NCBI RefSeq assembly: GCF_900184255.1
Contig: NZ_LT854634.1
Span: 20,994 to 84,993, forward strand
Length of the DNA stretch: 64,000 nucleotides
Reading direction: 5' to 3'
Source: Haloimpatiens massiliensis
Lineage (GTDB): Bacteria > Bacillota > Clostridia > Clostridiales > Clostridiaceae
In this document: positions 43,513 to 52,143 of the stretch, in pieces
How the letters are laid out: every line of letters begins with the position of its first letter
Position numbering within the stretch: position 1 is the first letter of the stretch
The notes under the pieces: generated by a model
Databases searched by the model: none
Seen by the model: only the letters and a program-made list of their open reading frames with translations
What the model was told of the DNA's origin: nothing
Made by a program: the position numbers and the translations under genes

Positions 43513-44706
43513 TTATAAAACTTTTATAAACTTCCTCTTTCCTACTTTTATTATATCTCCATGATTTAATTCAGCTTCTTTAAAATCTTTTACTGGTTCT
43601 CCATTTATCTTAACTCCTCCTTGAAGCACTAATCTTCTAGCTTCATTTTTCGATGAGGCTAGGTTTCCTTGAACCATTATATCTATTAATCCCCAGCCAC
43701 TATGCATTTCTATCACTGGAATATCTTTAGGCACTTCATCCTTTTGAAATACACTTTTAAAATTCTCTTCTGCCTCTAACGCTTCTAATTCATTATGGTA
43801 TAAAGTTGTAATTTCTCTAGCAAGCCTCATCTTAATATCCCTTGGATTAACACCCTCTTTATTCAATTCTTCTTTTATATTATCTATAACATCTGGATGT
43901 AAATCTGTTGCTAATTCAAAGTATTTTATTATAAGCTCATCAGGTATCTGCATTACTTTACTGTATATTACTTTTGCCTCTTCCTTTATACCAATGTAAT
44001 TGCCAAGACTTTTGCTCATTTTTTCCTTACCGTCTAACCCCTCTAATATAGGCATAAATATAGCTATTTGACTTTCTTGATTGTATTCTTTTTGCAAAGT
44101 TCTACCCATTAAAATATTAAATCTCTGATCAGTTCCTCCAAGCTCTATATCAGCCTTTACTTCTACTGAATCATAAGCCTGCATCAATGGGTAGAAAAAT
44201 TCATGTATTCCTATACTCATTTGATTATTAAATCTATTTTTGAAATCTTCTCTTTCAAGCATTCTAGCTACAGTATATTTTGATGCCAATTCTATAACAT
44301 CTTTAAAATTAAGCTTAAATAACCACTCACTATTGAATCTTAATTCTGTTTTGCTTTTATCTAATATTTTAAATATTTGAGTTTCATAGGTCTTAGCATT
44401 TTCTAAAACCTGCTCTCTAGTAAGTTGTTTTCTAGCTTTAGATTTTCCAGTAGGATCCCCTATCATACCTGTAAAATCACCTATTATTATTACTGCTTTG
44501 TGTCCTAAATCTTGAATCTGCTTTATTTTCCTTAAGACCACCGCATGACCAATGTGTATATCAGGAGCACTAGGGTCAAGACCTAACTTTACCACTAGAG
44601 GTCTATTTTCCTTTTCACATTTTATTAATTTATCTTTTAGTTCCTCTATATTTATTATTTCATCTGCACCTTTTTTAATTATTTTTACTTGCTCATCTAT
44701 ATTCAT
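43513..44706 (-). CDS. tyrS: Tyrosyl-tRNA synthetase (TyrZ type)
   Basis: 397-aa class I synthetase. The ATP-binding HIGH motif appears as PDIHIGHAVV, ADIELGGTDQRFN contacts tyrosine, and the second ATP loop is EKMSKSLGN. A C-terminal S4 RNA-binding domain (SSKNEARRLVLQGGVKINGE) ends the protein. It belongs to the TyrZ-like branch found in many Firmicutes. Expression is controlled by a tyrosine T-box leader whose terminator lies 365 bp upstream. The ATG has no close Shine-Dalgarno; an AGGTAGGTGAAG lies 45 bases upstream beyond a hairpin, which might bring it near. Activity: ATP-dependent charging of tRNA-Tyr in the cytoplasm. Confidence 0.95.
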   Translation of the reverse strand: MNIDEQVKIIKKGADEIINIEELKDKLIKCEKENRPLVVKLGLDPSAPDIHIGHAVVLRKIKQIQDLGHKAVIIIGDFTGMIGDPTGKSKARKQLTREQVLENAKTYETQIFKILDKSKTELRFNSEWLFKLNFKDVIELASKYTVARMLEREDFKNRFNNQMSIGIHEFFYPLMQAYDSVEVKADIELGGTDQRFNILMGRTLQKEYNQESQIAIFMPILEGLDGKEKMSKSLGNYIGIKEEAKVIYSKVMQIPDELIIKYFELATDLHPDVIDNIKEELNKEGVNPRDIKMRLAREITTLYHNELEALEAEENFKSVFQKDEVPKDIPVIEMHSGWGLIDIMVQGNLASSKNEARRLVLQGGVKINGEPVKDFKEAELNHGDIIKVGKRKFIKVL

Positions 44707-44716
44707 AATGTTATCT

Positions 44717-44750
44717 GTGTATAAATTATAAAACTTTATAATTTACACAC
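44717..44750 (-). other. Hairpin between Shine-Dalgarno-like site and tyrS start
   Basis: Arms GTGTATAAATTATAAA and TTTATAATTTACACAC (one mismatch, two-base loop) lie 10 bp before the tyrS ATG. Purine-rich AAGGAG and AGGTAGGTG sequences are just beyond it. Folding would place those sites about 12 bases from the ATG, so the hairpin may enable translation. Confidence 0.45.
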
Positions 44751-44957
44751 TTCACCTACCTTTCTCCTTAAATTTTTACTACTAATTTTCTAATTTCAAT
44801 TTTTAATCTTAATTTTTCTAATAAATTACCCTATATATACCCAACTGTAATTCAATAAATTCGTAACCTATGCCGGCATTGTTAATCTGATTACAAATTT
44901 ATTTCAGCAGCTATCATTTAGTAATGTTCTGCTTAAAAATAAAAACTTTATTTATTA

Positions 44958-45050
44958 TTTAATTACTCGACTTTCGCACATAAATTCCAAGCTTTACATT
45001 AGATGAATGAATATTTTTATTTTATAACCGCGAAAGTTGAATTAAGTAAT
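44958..45050. repeat. Palindromic repeat family C
   Basis: Imperfect inverted repeat with left arm ATTACTCGACTTTCGC and right arm GCGAAAGTTGAATTAAGTAAT, in the spacer between the tyrS T-box terminator and tyrS. The right arm with flank (reverse complement ATTCAACTTTCGCGGTTATA and AAATAAAAATAT) recurs at 54421-54452 with two changes in 32 bases. Confidence 0.55.
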
Positions 45051-45062
45051 ATTTTGCACAAA

Positions 45063-45375
45063 ATAAAAACTCCCGTCCTTACTGTTTACACAATAAGGAC
45101 GGGAGACAAATTCCCGTGGTACCACCTTAATTCATCAATACCTTGCGATATTAACCTTTTCGAGTACGATGTAAAACTTATCAATACACATGATACTCTA
45201 TCTTTTTTAACGGCTGAATCCCGTCAGCAGCCTACAACCATACTGGCTTCGGTGCCATGCTCAAAGATGTATTCGGCACATTCTTCTTTATTCCTTCACA
45301 CCAACCAGGAACTCTCTGAAAAGATAGAACAAACCTACTTTTTCTTATCACAGCATTTAATTAATATTAACTTTT
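45063..45375 (-). ncRNA. Tyrosine T-box riboswitch leader of tyrS
   Basis: Minus-strand leader with the T-box AAGGTGGTACCACGG at 45128-45114, which pairs with the uncharged tRNA acceptor end. The specifier loop reads GAATACATCTTTGAG, and the codon UAC in it is tyrosine. The terminator CTCCCGTCCTTA / TAAGGACGGGAG followed by TTTTTATTTT is at 45071-45104, and the alternative antiterminator uses TCCCGTCC with the T-box. Uncharged tRNA-Tyr therefore turns on the downstream tyrS. A perfect sigma-A promoter starts it. Confidence 0.95.
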
Positions 45376-45380
45376 ACACT

Positions 45381-45409
45381 ATTATAAAAAAATTATGACT
45401 AAATGTCAA
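45381..45409 (-). promoter_or_regulatory. Sigma-A promoter of the tyrS T-box leader
   Basis: TTGACA and TATAAT on the minus strand, exactly 17 bp apart, about 10 bp before the T-box leader. It lies only 16 bp from the stop of the upstream ABC ATPase gene. Confidence 0.9.
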
Positions 45410-45424
45410 GCAAAGTTTAATCTT

Positions 45425-46063
45425 TTATTTTTCCATTTTATATACATAATGACCTAGTGCTTCTGCTTCATCCTTGTCATGAGTTACTAATATTACAGTT
45501 CTTTTATTATCATTCCATATTTTTAAAAACTCTTTAATTATTTCTTTCTTCAAATTATTATCTAATCCTTTAAATGGCTCGTCCATAAGTAATAGGTTAC
45601 TTTCATAAGCAAAGGCCCTTGCAAGAGCTGCTCTTCTTTTCATCCCACCGCTTAAAGTTTCAGGCAGCATATTTCTATTATCATATAGTTTTACTAATTT
45701 TAGATTTTTATCAATTACTTTTTTCATTTGATCTTTATCTAATTGAGATTTTAAAATAAATGCTATATTTTCATAAACTGTAAGCCAAGGAATTAATCTA
45801 TCTTCCTGAAATATATACGAAAAATTTTTATTACTTATGTTATCATGCCAAATTATGTTTCCCTTATACTCTGTATCTAATCCACTTATTATATTTAGCA
45901 AAGTAGTTTTACCAACTCCTGAAGGCCCTGTTATTACAGTAATTTTGTCTTTAGGAAAGCTCATATTTAAATTATTTAAAACTTCTATTTCTCCATATTT
46001 TTTGCAAATATTAACTAATTCAATTTCATATTCTATTGAATTTTGTTCTGTGCATATTTTCAT
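45425..46063 (-). CDS. NitT/TauT-type ABC transporter ATPase
   Basis: 212-aa ATPase subunit. Walker A is ITGPSGVGKTT, the signature is LSGGMKRRAALARAFAYE (LSGGM variant typical of the TauB/SsuB/NrtD group), Walker B is LLLMDEPFKGLD and the switch His is in VTHDKDEAEALG. It is shorter than usual members (about 250 aa) because the C-terminal extension is missing. It lies 4 bp after the permease gene and forms the last gene of a three-gene uptake operon. Substrate: see the binding protein. Confidence 0.9.
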   Translation of the reverse strand: MKICTEQNSIEYEIELVNICKKYGEIEVLNNLNMSFPKDKITVITGPSGVGKTTLLNIISGLDTEYKGNIIWHDNISNKNFSYIFQEDRLIPWLTVYENIAFILKSQLDKDQMKKVIDKNLKLVKLYDNRNMLPETLSGGMKRRAALARAFAYESNLLLMDEPFKGLDNNLKKEIIKEFLKIWNDNKRTVILVTHDKDEAEALGHYVYKMEK

Positions 46064-46067
46064 TATT

Positions 46068-46814
46068 CTATTTATCTCCTCTTTTCAATATTTGTTTCCT
46101 AAAAACAACTTCTAAAGCTAAACTCAAAATCACCACTACAATAGTCCATGCAAAAAGTTCTTCAGTATCCAGTGTTGTCTTAGAATTTAAAAGATTTAAA
46201 CCTATAGAGTATTTAGGAGTGCTTAAAATCTCTGATGCAACCACTACTTTCCACGCAAGTCCTAAACAAAGAATTATTCCAGAAACTATGTAGGATTTTA
46301 TTGATGGTAAGTAAACATATTTTATTACATAAATTTTTTTTACTTTGTATAGCCTTGCCATTTCTATAATTTTAATATCAACTGATTTTAATCCCTGAAG
46401 TACATTAGTATAAATTATAGGAAAACATATTAACATAGCAGTAAAAATGGCTACATTACCAGCTTTAATCCACACTAAAGCTAATATTATTATGGACATT
46501 ACCGGAGTAGATTTTACCGCTGCCATGAAAGGTTCCATAATTTCTTCAAAAACCTTAAAAAATCCTGCTATCATGCCAAATACTATCCCCATGATTATAG
46601 ATATTATTAAAGCGCAAAACACCCTTAATAAACTATAAAATATACTTTTCCAAAAGTATTCTTCAAATAAAAGTCCTATTAACCTTTTAAAAACAGAAAT
46701 AGGACCTGGTAATAAAATTTCTTTATTGAGAAAAAGGGAGCCTAGCTCCCAAATCATTAACCAAAAAAACAATATAGATATTTTTTTAATTATTTTTATA
46801 ATAGAATCCTTCAT
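46068..46814 (-). CDS. NitT/TauT-type ABC transporter permease
   Basis: 248-aa permease with six membrane helices of the SsuC/TauC/ThiX family. Family blocks include LLRVFCALIISIIMGIVFGM and PVMSIIILALVWIKAG, plus the EAA-type loop EMARLYKVKKIYVIKYVYLPS that docks the ATPase. The start at 46814 is an ATG 11 bases after GGAGG; a TTG 18 bases earlier lies on that site. It overlaps the binding-protein gene by 29 bp, which implies coupled translation. Confidence 0.9.
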   Translation of the reverse strand: MKDSIIKIIKKISILFFWLMIWELGSLFLNKEILLPGPISVFKRLIGLLFEEYFWKSIFYSLLRVFCALIISIIMGIVFGMIAGFFKVFEEIMEPFMAAVKSTPVMSIIILALVWIKAGNVAIFTAMLICFPIIYTNVLQGLKSVDIKIIEMARLYKVKKIYVIKYVYLPSIKSYIVSGIILCLGLAWKVVVASEILSTPKYSIGLNLLNSKTTLDTEELFAWTIVVVILSLALEVVFRKQILKRGDK

Positions 46815-47784
46815 CTGGCATTTTTCCTCCAATTGATTTAGGATTGCTTTGGAATAAAATCTTATAGAAACCTTCTATAGATTTTTTAGCTTCATCCCCT
46901 TTAATAAGGACTATATTGCACTTAGGAATGGCTATTTCTGCTATTTTGGCCTTAGGCATAACTCCATGTTTCTCAGCAAGCTTACCTGCACTCTCAACAT
47001 TTTTATTAACAAAATCTACAGACTTCTCATAATCCTGAAGAAATTCATTTAAATCTTCTTTTCTATTAGATATAAAATCTTTTCTAAATACTATTGTACC
47101 CATAACTAGTTTACTTTCATCTTCTGAAGCCTTTTCCCACTCTTCTGTTAAGTTAATAGGAATTTTTAAATCTTTATTCTTCATTTTAGAAGAAGTTACA
47201 AAGGGCTCTGGAAGTAATGCTATCTTTACTTCTTTAGAAGCTACAGAAGCAGCTAAATCACTATGCTGCATTTTGTATTCTATTTTAACATCTTTATCTG
47301 GTTCTAATCCATTTTTCTTAAGTATATAGTTGAATATAAATTCTGGAGCCGATCCCTTTCCTGAAGAATACACAGTTTTTCCTTTTAAATCTTTTATACT
47401 TTTAATATCATTTCCGTTTTCAACCACATATAAAACTCCTAATGTATTAATAGCTGCTAATTTAACTTCTCCTTTTGTTTTATTATATAAAACCGATGCT
47501 AAATTTGAAGGTACTGCTGCTCCATCTAACTCACCATTTACGACTTTAGAAACTATTTCATCTGGAGAATTAAACAAAGTAATTTCATACTTATCTTTCC
47601 CCTCTTCCATAAGTTTAACCATGCCTATACCTGTAGGTCCTTTTAAAGCACCTATTTTTATCTTTTCCTCTTTGGTGCTGGCATTGTTTTTAGCATTATT
47701 CTTTTGAGAATTAGCACATCCTCCAAGAAAAACTGCAAAACATATTATTGCAATTAAACTGAGTATATAAAATCTCTTTTTCAC
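46786..47784 (-). CDS. NitT/TauT-type ABC transporter substrate-binding lipoprotein
   Basis: 332-aa lipoprotein with signal peptide ending LGGC, lipidated at Cys23. The mature part is an NMT1/SsuA-like periplasmic-binding fold: KIGALKGPTGIGMVKLMEEG, NGELDGAAVPSNLASVLY, GKTVYSSGKGSAPEFIFNYI and IALLPEPFVTSS. Members carry sulfonates, nitrate, taurine, or thiamine precursors. No TPP riboswitch or sulfur-assimilation genes are nearby, so the substrate is open. It starts at a GTG after GAGGTGG. A half copy of repeat family A fills part of the promoter region. Confidence 0.88.
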   Translation of the reverse strand: MKKRFYILSLIAIICFAVFLGGCANSQKNNAKNNASTKEEKIKIGALKGPTGIGMVKLMEEGKDKYEITLFNSPDEIVSKVVNGELDGAAVPSNLASVLYNKTKGEVKLAAINTLGVLYVVENGNDIKSIKDLKGKTVYSSGKGSAPEFIFNYILKKNGLEPDKDVKIEYKMQHSDLAASVASKEVKIALLPEPFVTSSKMKNKDLKIPINLTEEWEKASEDESKLVMGTIVFRKDFISNRKEDLNEFLQDYEKSVDFVNKNVESAGKLAEKHGVMPKAKIAEIAIPKCNIVLIKGDEAKKSIEGFYKILFQSNPKSIGGKMPDEGFYYKNN

Positions 47785-47837
47785 ATTACCACCTCGTAAT
47801 ATTTAATTTTTTAAGTATATTAGTAAAAACATATTAT

Positions 47838-47931
47838 GATTAAACCACAAAAAATATTACATTACTTGACTTATGAAATTTCTCTGGAATGAATTGCATA
47901 AGAAGCAAAGAAACTATTTAAATTTAATCAA
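47838..47931. repeat. Palindromic repeat family A, copy 4 (left arm only)
   Basis: GATTAAACCACAAAAAATATTACATTA at the end, then TTATGAAATTTCTCTGGAAT and GCATAAGAAGCAAAG, as in the left arm of copy 1. The right arm is missing. The remaining spacer to 48227 shows AT-rich DNA and a lone AAGGAGG at 48133 with no good ORF after it. Confidence 0.7.
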
Positions 47932-48227
47932 CTATATTCATTTATATTATATAAAGTTTCCTTAGCGCATAGGACTATTTAAATTATATATCAAACTAGT
48001 GTATAAATACAATGTCCTAAACAAAGCAACAATCTGAAATCAGATAAAACACTTATATAAATAATATTTAAAACCTTACCCATATAGGCATAAAAGTACA
48101 ATATAAACACAAAATAAAGATAAAATATTTAGTAAGGAGGTTTATTTTTATTAAGGTTTATTTTGAATATTACTACTTAAACATAAAATAAAATGCTTTA
48201 AAAATTAAAAAAATTTATCTTAATAAA

Positions 48228-49304
48228 ATGTATTTATTTATGAAATTAAAAAGATTTTTACTTCCTTTAATACTTATAAATTTAATACTGCTAGCTATTC
48301 ATTTTCTTATAAAATTCCCTATAGTAAATAAAGCTTTTTCCTCTGTGTACAAATTAATAATTGTTCCGATTTTAATATCAGTATTCATCTACTACATTTT
48401 AAAGCCTCTAAAAAACATATTTATTAAAAAAGGCTTAAAAAATACCTATGCAGCTAGTCTCACTTTAGTAATTGCAATGATTATTTCAATTGGAATTATA
48501 GAAGGATTAGGTTTATATTTTATTTCTCAATTTAAAAATCTTATAGAAAAACTCTCTATTGTAGAACATAAAAATGATCTTGTGAATTTTGTAAATGGTA
48601 ATTTATCTAAAAACTTAGATATGAAATGGATATTAGAACAACTTGCTTCTTATGTAAAGAATTACTTATATTTATTTAAGGATGGAGCTTTTAAAACCGC
48701 TAATTTTGTGATGGTAGCATTTTCTGACATACTACTTATCATCATAATCGTGTTCTATTTATTAAAGGATAATGGAGAACTAAAAAAATGCTTATTAAGA
48801 ATTGTTCCTAATAAATATAAAAATAAATATGGTAATAAATTAGAAGAGGTTTTCACCAAATGTGATTATGTACTTTCAAATTACATAATAGGTCAGGCTA
48901 AAGTAGCTCTTTCATTAGCTTCTATGATTTACGTCGGATACTTAATTATAGGTATACCCAGTGGACTTATACTATCATCTATAACCTTTGTATTAGCCTT
49001 TATACCATTTGTAGGTTTTTTTATTTCTATGATAATACCATATATAATAGCTTTAAGTATGGGGTTAAAAATGGTAGTTAAACTCTCACTTCTATTTATT
49101 GTAGCTCAAGCTATTAAAGGAAGAGTAATTGTACCGCTAGTTATGTCCAAAGCCATGAAAATTCACCCAATTACTGATATTTTTTTGGTAGTAGCTGCCG
49201 CTGCTATTTTTGGACCTATTGGAGCTTTTGTTGTAGTTCCAATTTACGCTGTAATAAAAGTAATTGTAACTACATTAAAGGATGAAAATCCACTGGAAAA
49301 ATAA
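48228..49304 (+). CDS. AI-2E family (UPF0118) membrane protein
   Basis: 358-aa membrane protein with about eight helices. The family's central features are LLIIIIVFYLLKDNGELK, a soluble middle part (residues 185-220, KYKNKYGNKLEEVFTKCDYV) and SNYIIGQAKVALSLASMIYVG with ITFVLAFIPFVGFFISMIIP. The C-terminal VVAAAAIFGPIGAFVVVPI is conserved. Members include TqsA-type exporters and Na+(Li+)/H+ antiporters, so the name does not fix the substrate. No ribosome site stands before either candidate ATG (48228 or 48240). The gene ends in a very strong terminator. Confidence 0.85.
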   Translation: MYLFMKLKRFLLPLILINLILLAIHFLIKFPIVNKAFSSVYKLIIVPILISVFIYYILKPLKNIFIKKGLKNTYAASLTLVIAMIISIGIIEGLGLYFISQFKNLIEKLSIVEHKNDLVNFVNGNLSKNLDMKWILEQLASYVKNYLYLFKDGAFKTANFVMVAFSDILLIIIIVFYLLKDNGELKKCLLRIVPNKYKNKYGNKLEEVFTKCDYVLSNYIIGQAKVALSLASMIYVGYLIIGIPSGLILSSITFVLAFIPFVGFFISMIIPYIIALSMGLKMVVKLSLLFIVAQAIKGRVIVPLVMSKAMKIHPITDIFLVVAAAAIFGPIGAFVVVPIYAVIKVIVTTLKDENPLEK

Positions 49305-49325
49305 ATTAACAAAAGAGGGACTTTC

Positions 49326-49352
49326 GCACTTAGCATATTGTGAACTAAGTGC
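49326..49352. other. Short hairpin after the AI-2E family gene
   Basis: Arms GCACTTAG and CTAAGTGC with an 11-base loop, 22 bp after the stop codon. There is no T tract. It may protect the 3' end or be a remnant of a palindromic repeat. Confidence 0.3.
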
Positions 49353-49480
49353 ATTAAGAAAAAACTGCCTTTAATTCCGTGATAAAATTCAATATATTTT
49401 GCCATAAGACACTGACTTGTATAAATCTCAGCTTTAATATTTACGCTGGCTACCGCCAATAAAAGATTTAAGTTAAGTGC

Positions 49481-49537
49481 AAAAGATAGCTAACATAATT
49501 TCACAACGTGAAATTATGTTAGCTATCTTTTTTACAT
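49481..49537. terminator. Very strong bidirectional terminator
   Basis: Perfect 24-bp inverted repeat (AAAAGATAGCTAACATAATT and four more bases) with a three-base loop and poly-T on the plus strand. It ends the AI-2E-type gene; on the other strand it would stop the convergent helicase transcript. Confidence 0.9.
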
Positions 49538-49640
49538 TCTAAAATTTTTCGTAATGCAATGAAGAAAAATTATCCTTCACTAGACCTCTAGCACACTGGC
49601 CCACTAGCCCACTGAAAATTGTGACAACATCACAATTTTC

Positions 49641-51086
49641 TTACTTAACAGCTCTCTGTACTCTAACGCTTTTACCCTTTATTTTCATATTTTCAGCAGA
49701 TTTAAGCACTATAGAGCCCTTTCCTCCTAATATGTCCACATAAGAGAAGCCATCTTGTATATCAATAATTCCTACATCCTCTGCATTAATTCCATTTATA
49801 TTAGTAATAGCACCAACAATATCTCCAGGTCTTATCTTCTTCTTTTTTCCCGCACTTATATATATCTTGGTAATTTCCTTATTAAGTTTGATATTTTTGC
49901 TAGGCTTTGGCTCAGGTCTGTTTTTAAGTGATTGTTTAAAAATTTCTTCTCCTTTTATAACTTCTCCCCTAGATGGCATTTCTTTTTTAGGTATCTTATA
50001 TCCTAAATACTCTTCTATATCCTCTAAAAGTTTCTTATCATAAGAACACACAAAAGTTATAGCTGTACCTGTACTTCCTGCTCTTCCCGTTCTTCCAATC
50101 CTATGAACATAGCTTTCCTTCTCTACAGGCACATCATAATTTATAACATGCGTTACATCTTCTATATGTATTCCTCTAGCTGCTACATCTGTAGCTACCA
50201 AAAATTGGATTTTTCCCCTTTTATAGCTTTCAATTACTTCTAATCTATCCTTCTGTTCCATGCCTCCGTGCAACTTTCTAGCATAATATCCTTGTTTTTT
50301 CATACTTCTAACCAACTCATCAACCTTTTCTCTAGTATTACAAAACAAAATACATTTTTCAGGTCTTTTGGTATAAATTATACTATTTAAAGCATTAAGT
50401 TTTTTATCTTCTTCAACTATGTAATACTCTTCATTTATCTTATCCACAGTAATATTTTCTGGATTAATATCTATATTTTCAGCATTATGCATATACTTAT
50501 CACACAAATTTTGAATTTTCTCCGACATAGTTGCAGAAAATAGCATGGTTACTCTATTTCTAGGCACTACTTTTATTATAGATTCTACTTGAGATATAAA
50601 TCCCATATTTAGCATCTCATCTGCTTCGTCAATAACTAGGTATCTGACTTCTTCTAAATTTAAAGTTCCCCGCTCTATATGGTCTATTGTTCTACCTGGC
50701 GTGCCAACTACCACATGAACCCTTTGTTTCAATTGTCTCTTCTGTACTTCCATAGGCTGTTTTCCATATATAGCAGCACATCTTATTCTTTTGAATCTTC
50801 CAATGTTATAAATCTCTTCTTTCAACTGTACTGCCAATTCTCTTGTGGGCGTAAGTACCAATGCTTGAGGATTCACCTCCTCTACTTCTACCTTCTGACA
50901 AATAGGTATAGCAAAAGCTGCTGTTTTTCCACTTCCTGTTTCAGATTTAACTATAATATCATTGTTTTTAAGTGCAAAGGGAATCACTTTCTCCTGTACA
51001 GGTGACGGATTTATATAGCCTAATTTTTCTATAGATTTCAATATGTTTTCATCTAGATGAAAATCTTTAAAACTACATTTATGCAT
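49641..51086 (-). CDS. DEAD-box RNA helicase, DbpA/YxiN type
   Basis: 481-aa RNA helicase. The Q motif is FKDFHLDENI with a later GYINPSPVQ, Walker A SETGSGKTAAF, motif II VIDEADEMLNMGF, motif III FSATM, and motif VI YVHRIGRTGRAG. The C-terminal domain after residue 400 (KIYISAGKKKKIRPGDIVGA then INGINAEDVGIIDI) is the DbpA RNA-binding RRM, which recognises hairpin 92 of 23S rRNA. So the enzyme most likely helps assemble the large ribosomal subunit. The ATG follows GAGGG. A convergent terminator lies downstream, and cvfB lies 31 bp upstream. Confidence 0.93.
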   Translation of the reverse strand: MHKCSFKDFHLDENILKSIEKLGYINPSPVQEKVIPFALKNNDIIVKSETGSGKTAAFAIPICQKVEVEEVNPQALVLTPTRELAVQLKEEIYNIGRFKRIRCAAIYGKQPMEVQKRQLKQRVHVVVGTPGRTIDHIERGTLNLEEVRYLVIDEADEMLNMGFISQVESIIKVVPRNRVTMLFSATMSEKIQNLCDKYMHNAENIDINPENITVDKINEEYYIVEEDKKLNALNSIIYTKRPEKCILFCNTREKVDELVRSMKKQGYYARKLHGGMEQKDRLEVIESYKRGKIQFLVATDVAARGIHIEDVTHVINYDVPVEKESYVHRIGRTGRAGSTGTAITFVCSYDKKLLEDIEEYLGYKIPKKEMPSRGEVIKGEEIFKQSLKNRPEPKPSKNIKLNKEITKIYISAGKKKKIRPGDIVGAITNINGINAEDVGIIDIQDGFSYVDILGGKGSIVLKSAENMKIKGKSVRVQRAVK

Positions 51087-51117
51087 TTTTTATAACCCTC
51101 GTTTTCCTGTATAAAAT

Positions 51118-51954
51118 TTAAACTAATTTAATTCCATTTTCTATAAACTGGATTCTTTTTTCTTTTAATAGCCTTCCTATAGCTCTTTTAAAAGCTTTTT
51201 TACTCATATTTAATTCTTCCTTTATTTCCTCTGGATCGCTTCCATCGTTTAAGTTAAGCATTCCACCGTTATTTTTTAACTTTTCTAAAATCACCTCTGC
51301 ATCTTCATCCATTTGCTTATAGGCTTTTTCCCTAAGACTTAAATCTAATTTTCCGTCCTCTTTAACTTTTACCACCCTAGCTTCAATTTCATCTCCGTAT
51401 CTGTACTCACCATAAAATTCATCTTTAGGTATCATTCCTTGATACTTATTATCCACTGCCACAAATGCACCTAAGTCATCCTTTATACTGTATATTGTTC
51501 CCTTAACCTTGTCATCTTCCTTATATGGTGAATCACTAGCAAGTCTTTTATAAATTCTCATAGATGCACACAATCTATCACTTTTATCTATATATAAATA
51601 AACTAAATACTCTCTGCCCACTTTTACACTAGTAGTTTGTTCATTAAAAGGTAAAAATAAATCCTTTTCTAAACCCCAATCCAAAAATGCACCTATTTTT
51701 GTCTCCTGTACTACCTTAAGTAATGCCACTTCTCCCAAATTTATTTTAGGCTTTCTTATAGTAGATATTAATCTATCCTCCGAATCCCTATAAACAAATA
51801 CCTCTATTTCGTCTCCTACCTCAGTTCCCTCTGGTACTTGTTTTTGAGGAAGTAAAATGTCATCTTCACTTTTATTTTCTTTTGAATTCAAATATACTCC
51901 TATAGGAGTAATTCTAATCACCTCTAGATTTTGTATCTTTCCTAATTCGATCAT
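51118..51954 (-). CDS. cvfB: CvfB-like S1 RNA-binding protein
   Basis: 278-aa cytoplasmic protein with three S1-like beta-barrels and a C-terminal winged helix. VIRITPIGVYLN begins the first barrel, VALLKVVQETKIGAFLDWGL the second and KGTIYSIKDDLGAFVAVDNK the third. The last 60 residues (GGMLNLNDGSDPEEIKEELN onwards) are the winged-helix domain of CvfB. CvfB binds RNA and affects virulence gene expression in staphylococci. Here it precedes the DEAD-box helicase gene by 31 bp on the same strand, suggesting one RNA-related transcript. The ATG follows AAGGAAGG. Confidence 0.88.
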   Translation of the reverse strand: MIELGKIQNLEVIRITPIGVYLNSKENKSEDDILLPQKQVPEGTEVGDEIEVFVYRDSEDRLISTIRKPKINLGEVALLKVVQETKIGAFLDWGLEKDLFLPFNEQTTSVKVGREYLVYLYIDKSDRLCASMRIYKRLASDSPYKEDDKVKGTIYSIKDDLGAFVAVDNKYQGMIPKDEFYGEYRYGDEIEARVVKVKEDGKLDLSLREKAYKQMDEDAEVILEKLKNNGGMLNLNDGSDPEEIKEELNMSKKAFKRAIGRLLKEKRIQFIENGIKLV

Positions 51955-52143
51955 ACTAACCCTTCCTTAACTTTATATTTTGATATTTATATTACCATTA
52001 ATTTTTAACTTGTATTAATGCTTTATATCAATTTGTACTTTTTTCATTTTACCACAGTTATTACTGTATTTCCTTCTATTTTTTAGGTAAGTTTATAATT
52101 ATATTAATATTATTTGAAATTATATGCAATTTTATTAGTTAAA

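Noticed and set aside
45003..45398. A 131-codon plus-strand ORF before the ABC ATPase
   Set aside because: It runs antisense through the T-box leader and its terminator, whose sequence is explained by RNA structure. There is no ribosome site.
47785..48227. TPP riboswitch for the NitT/TauT transporter
   Set aside because: I looked for the CTGAGA and ACCTG-type core before the binding-protein gene on the minus strand and found only a half repeat of family A.
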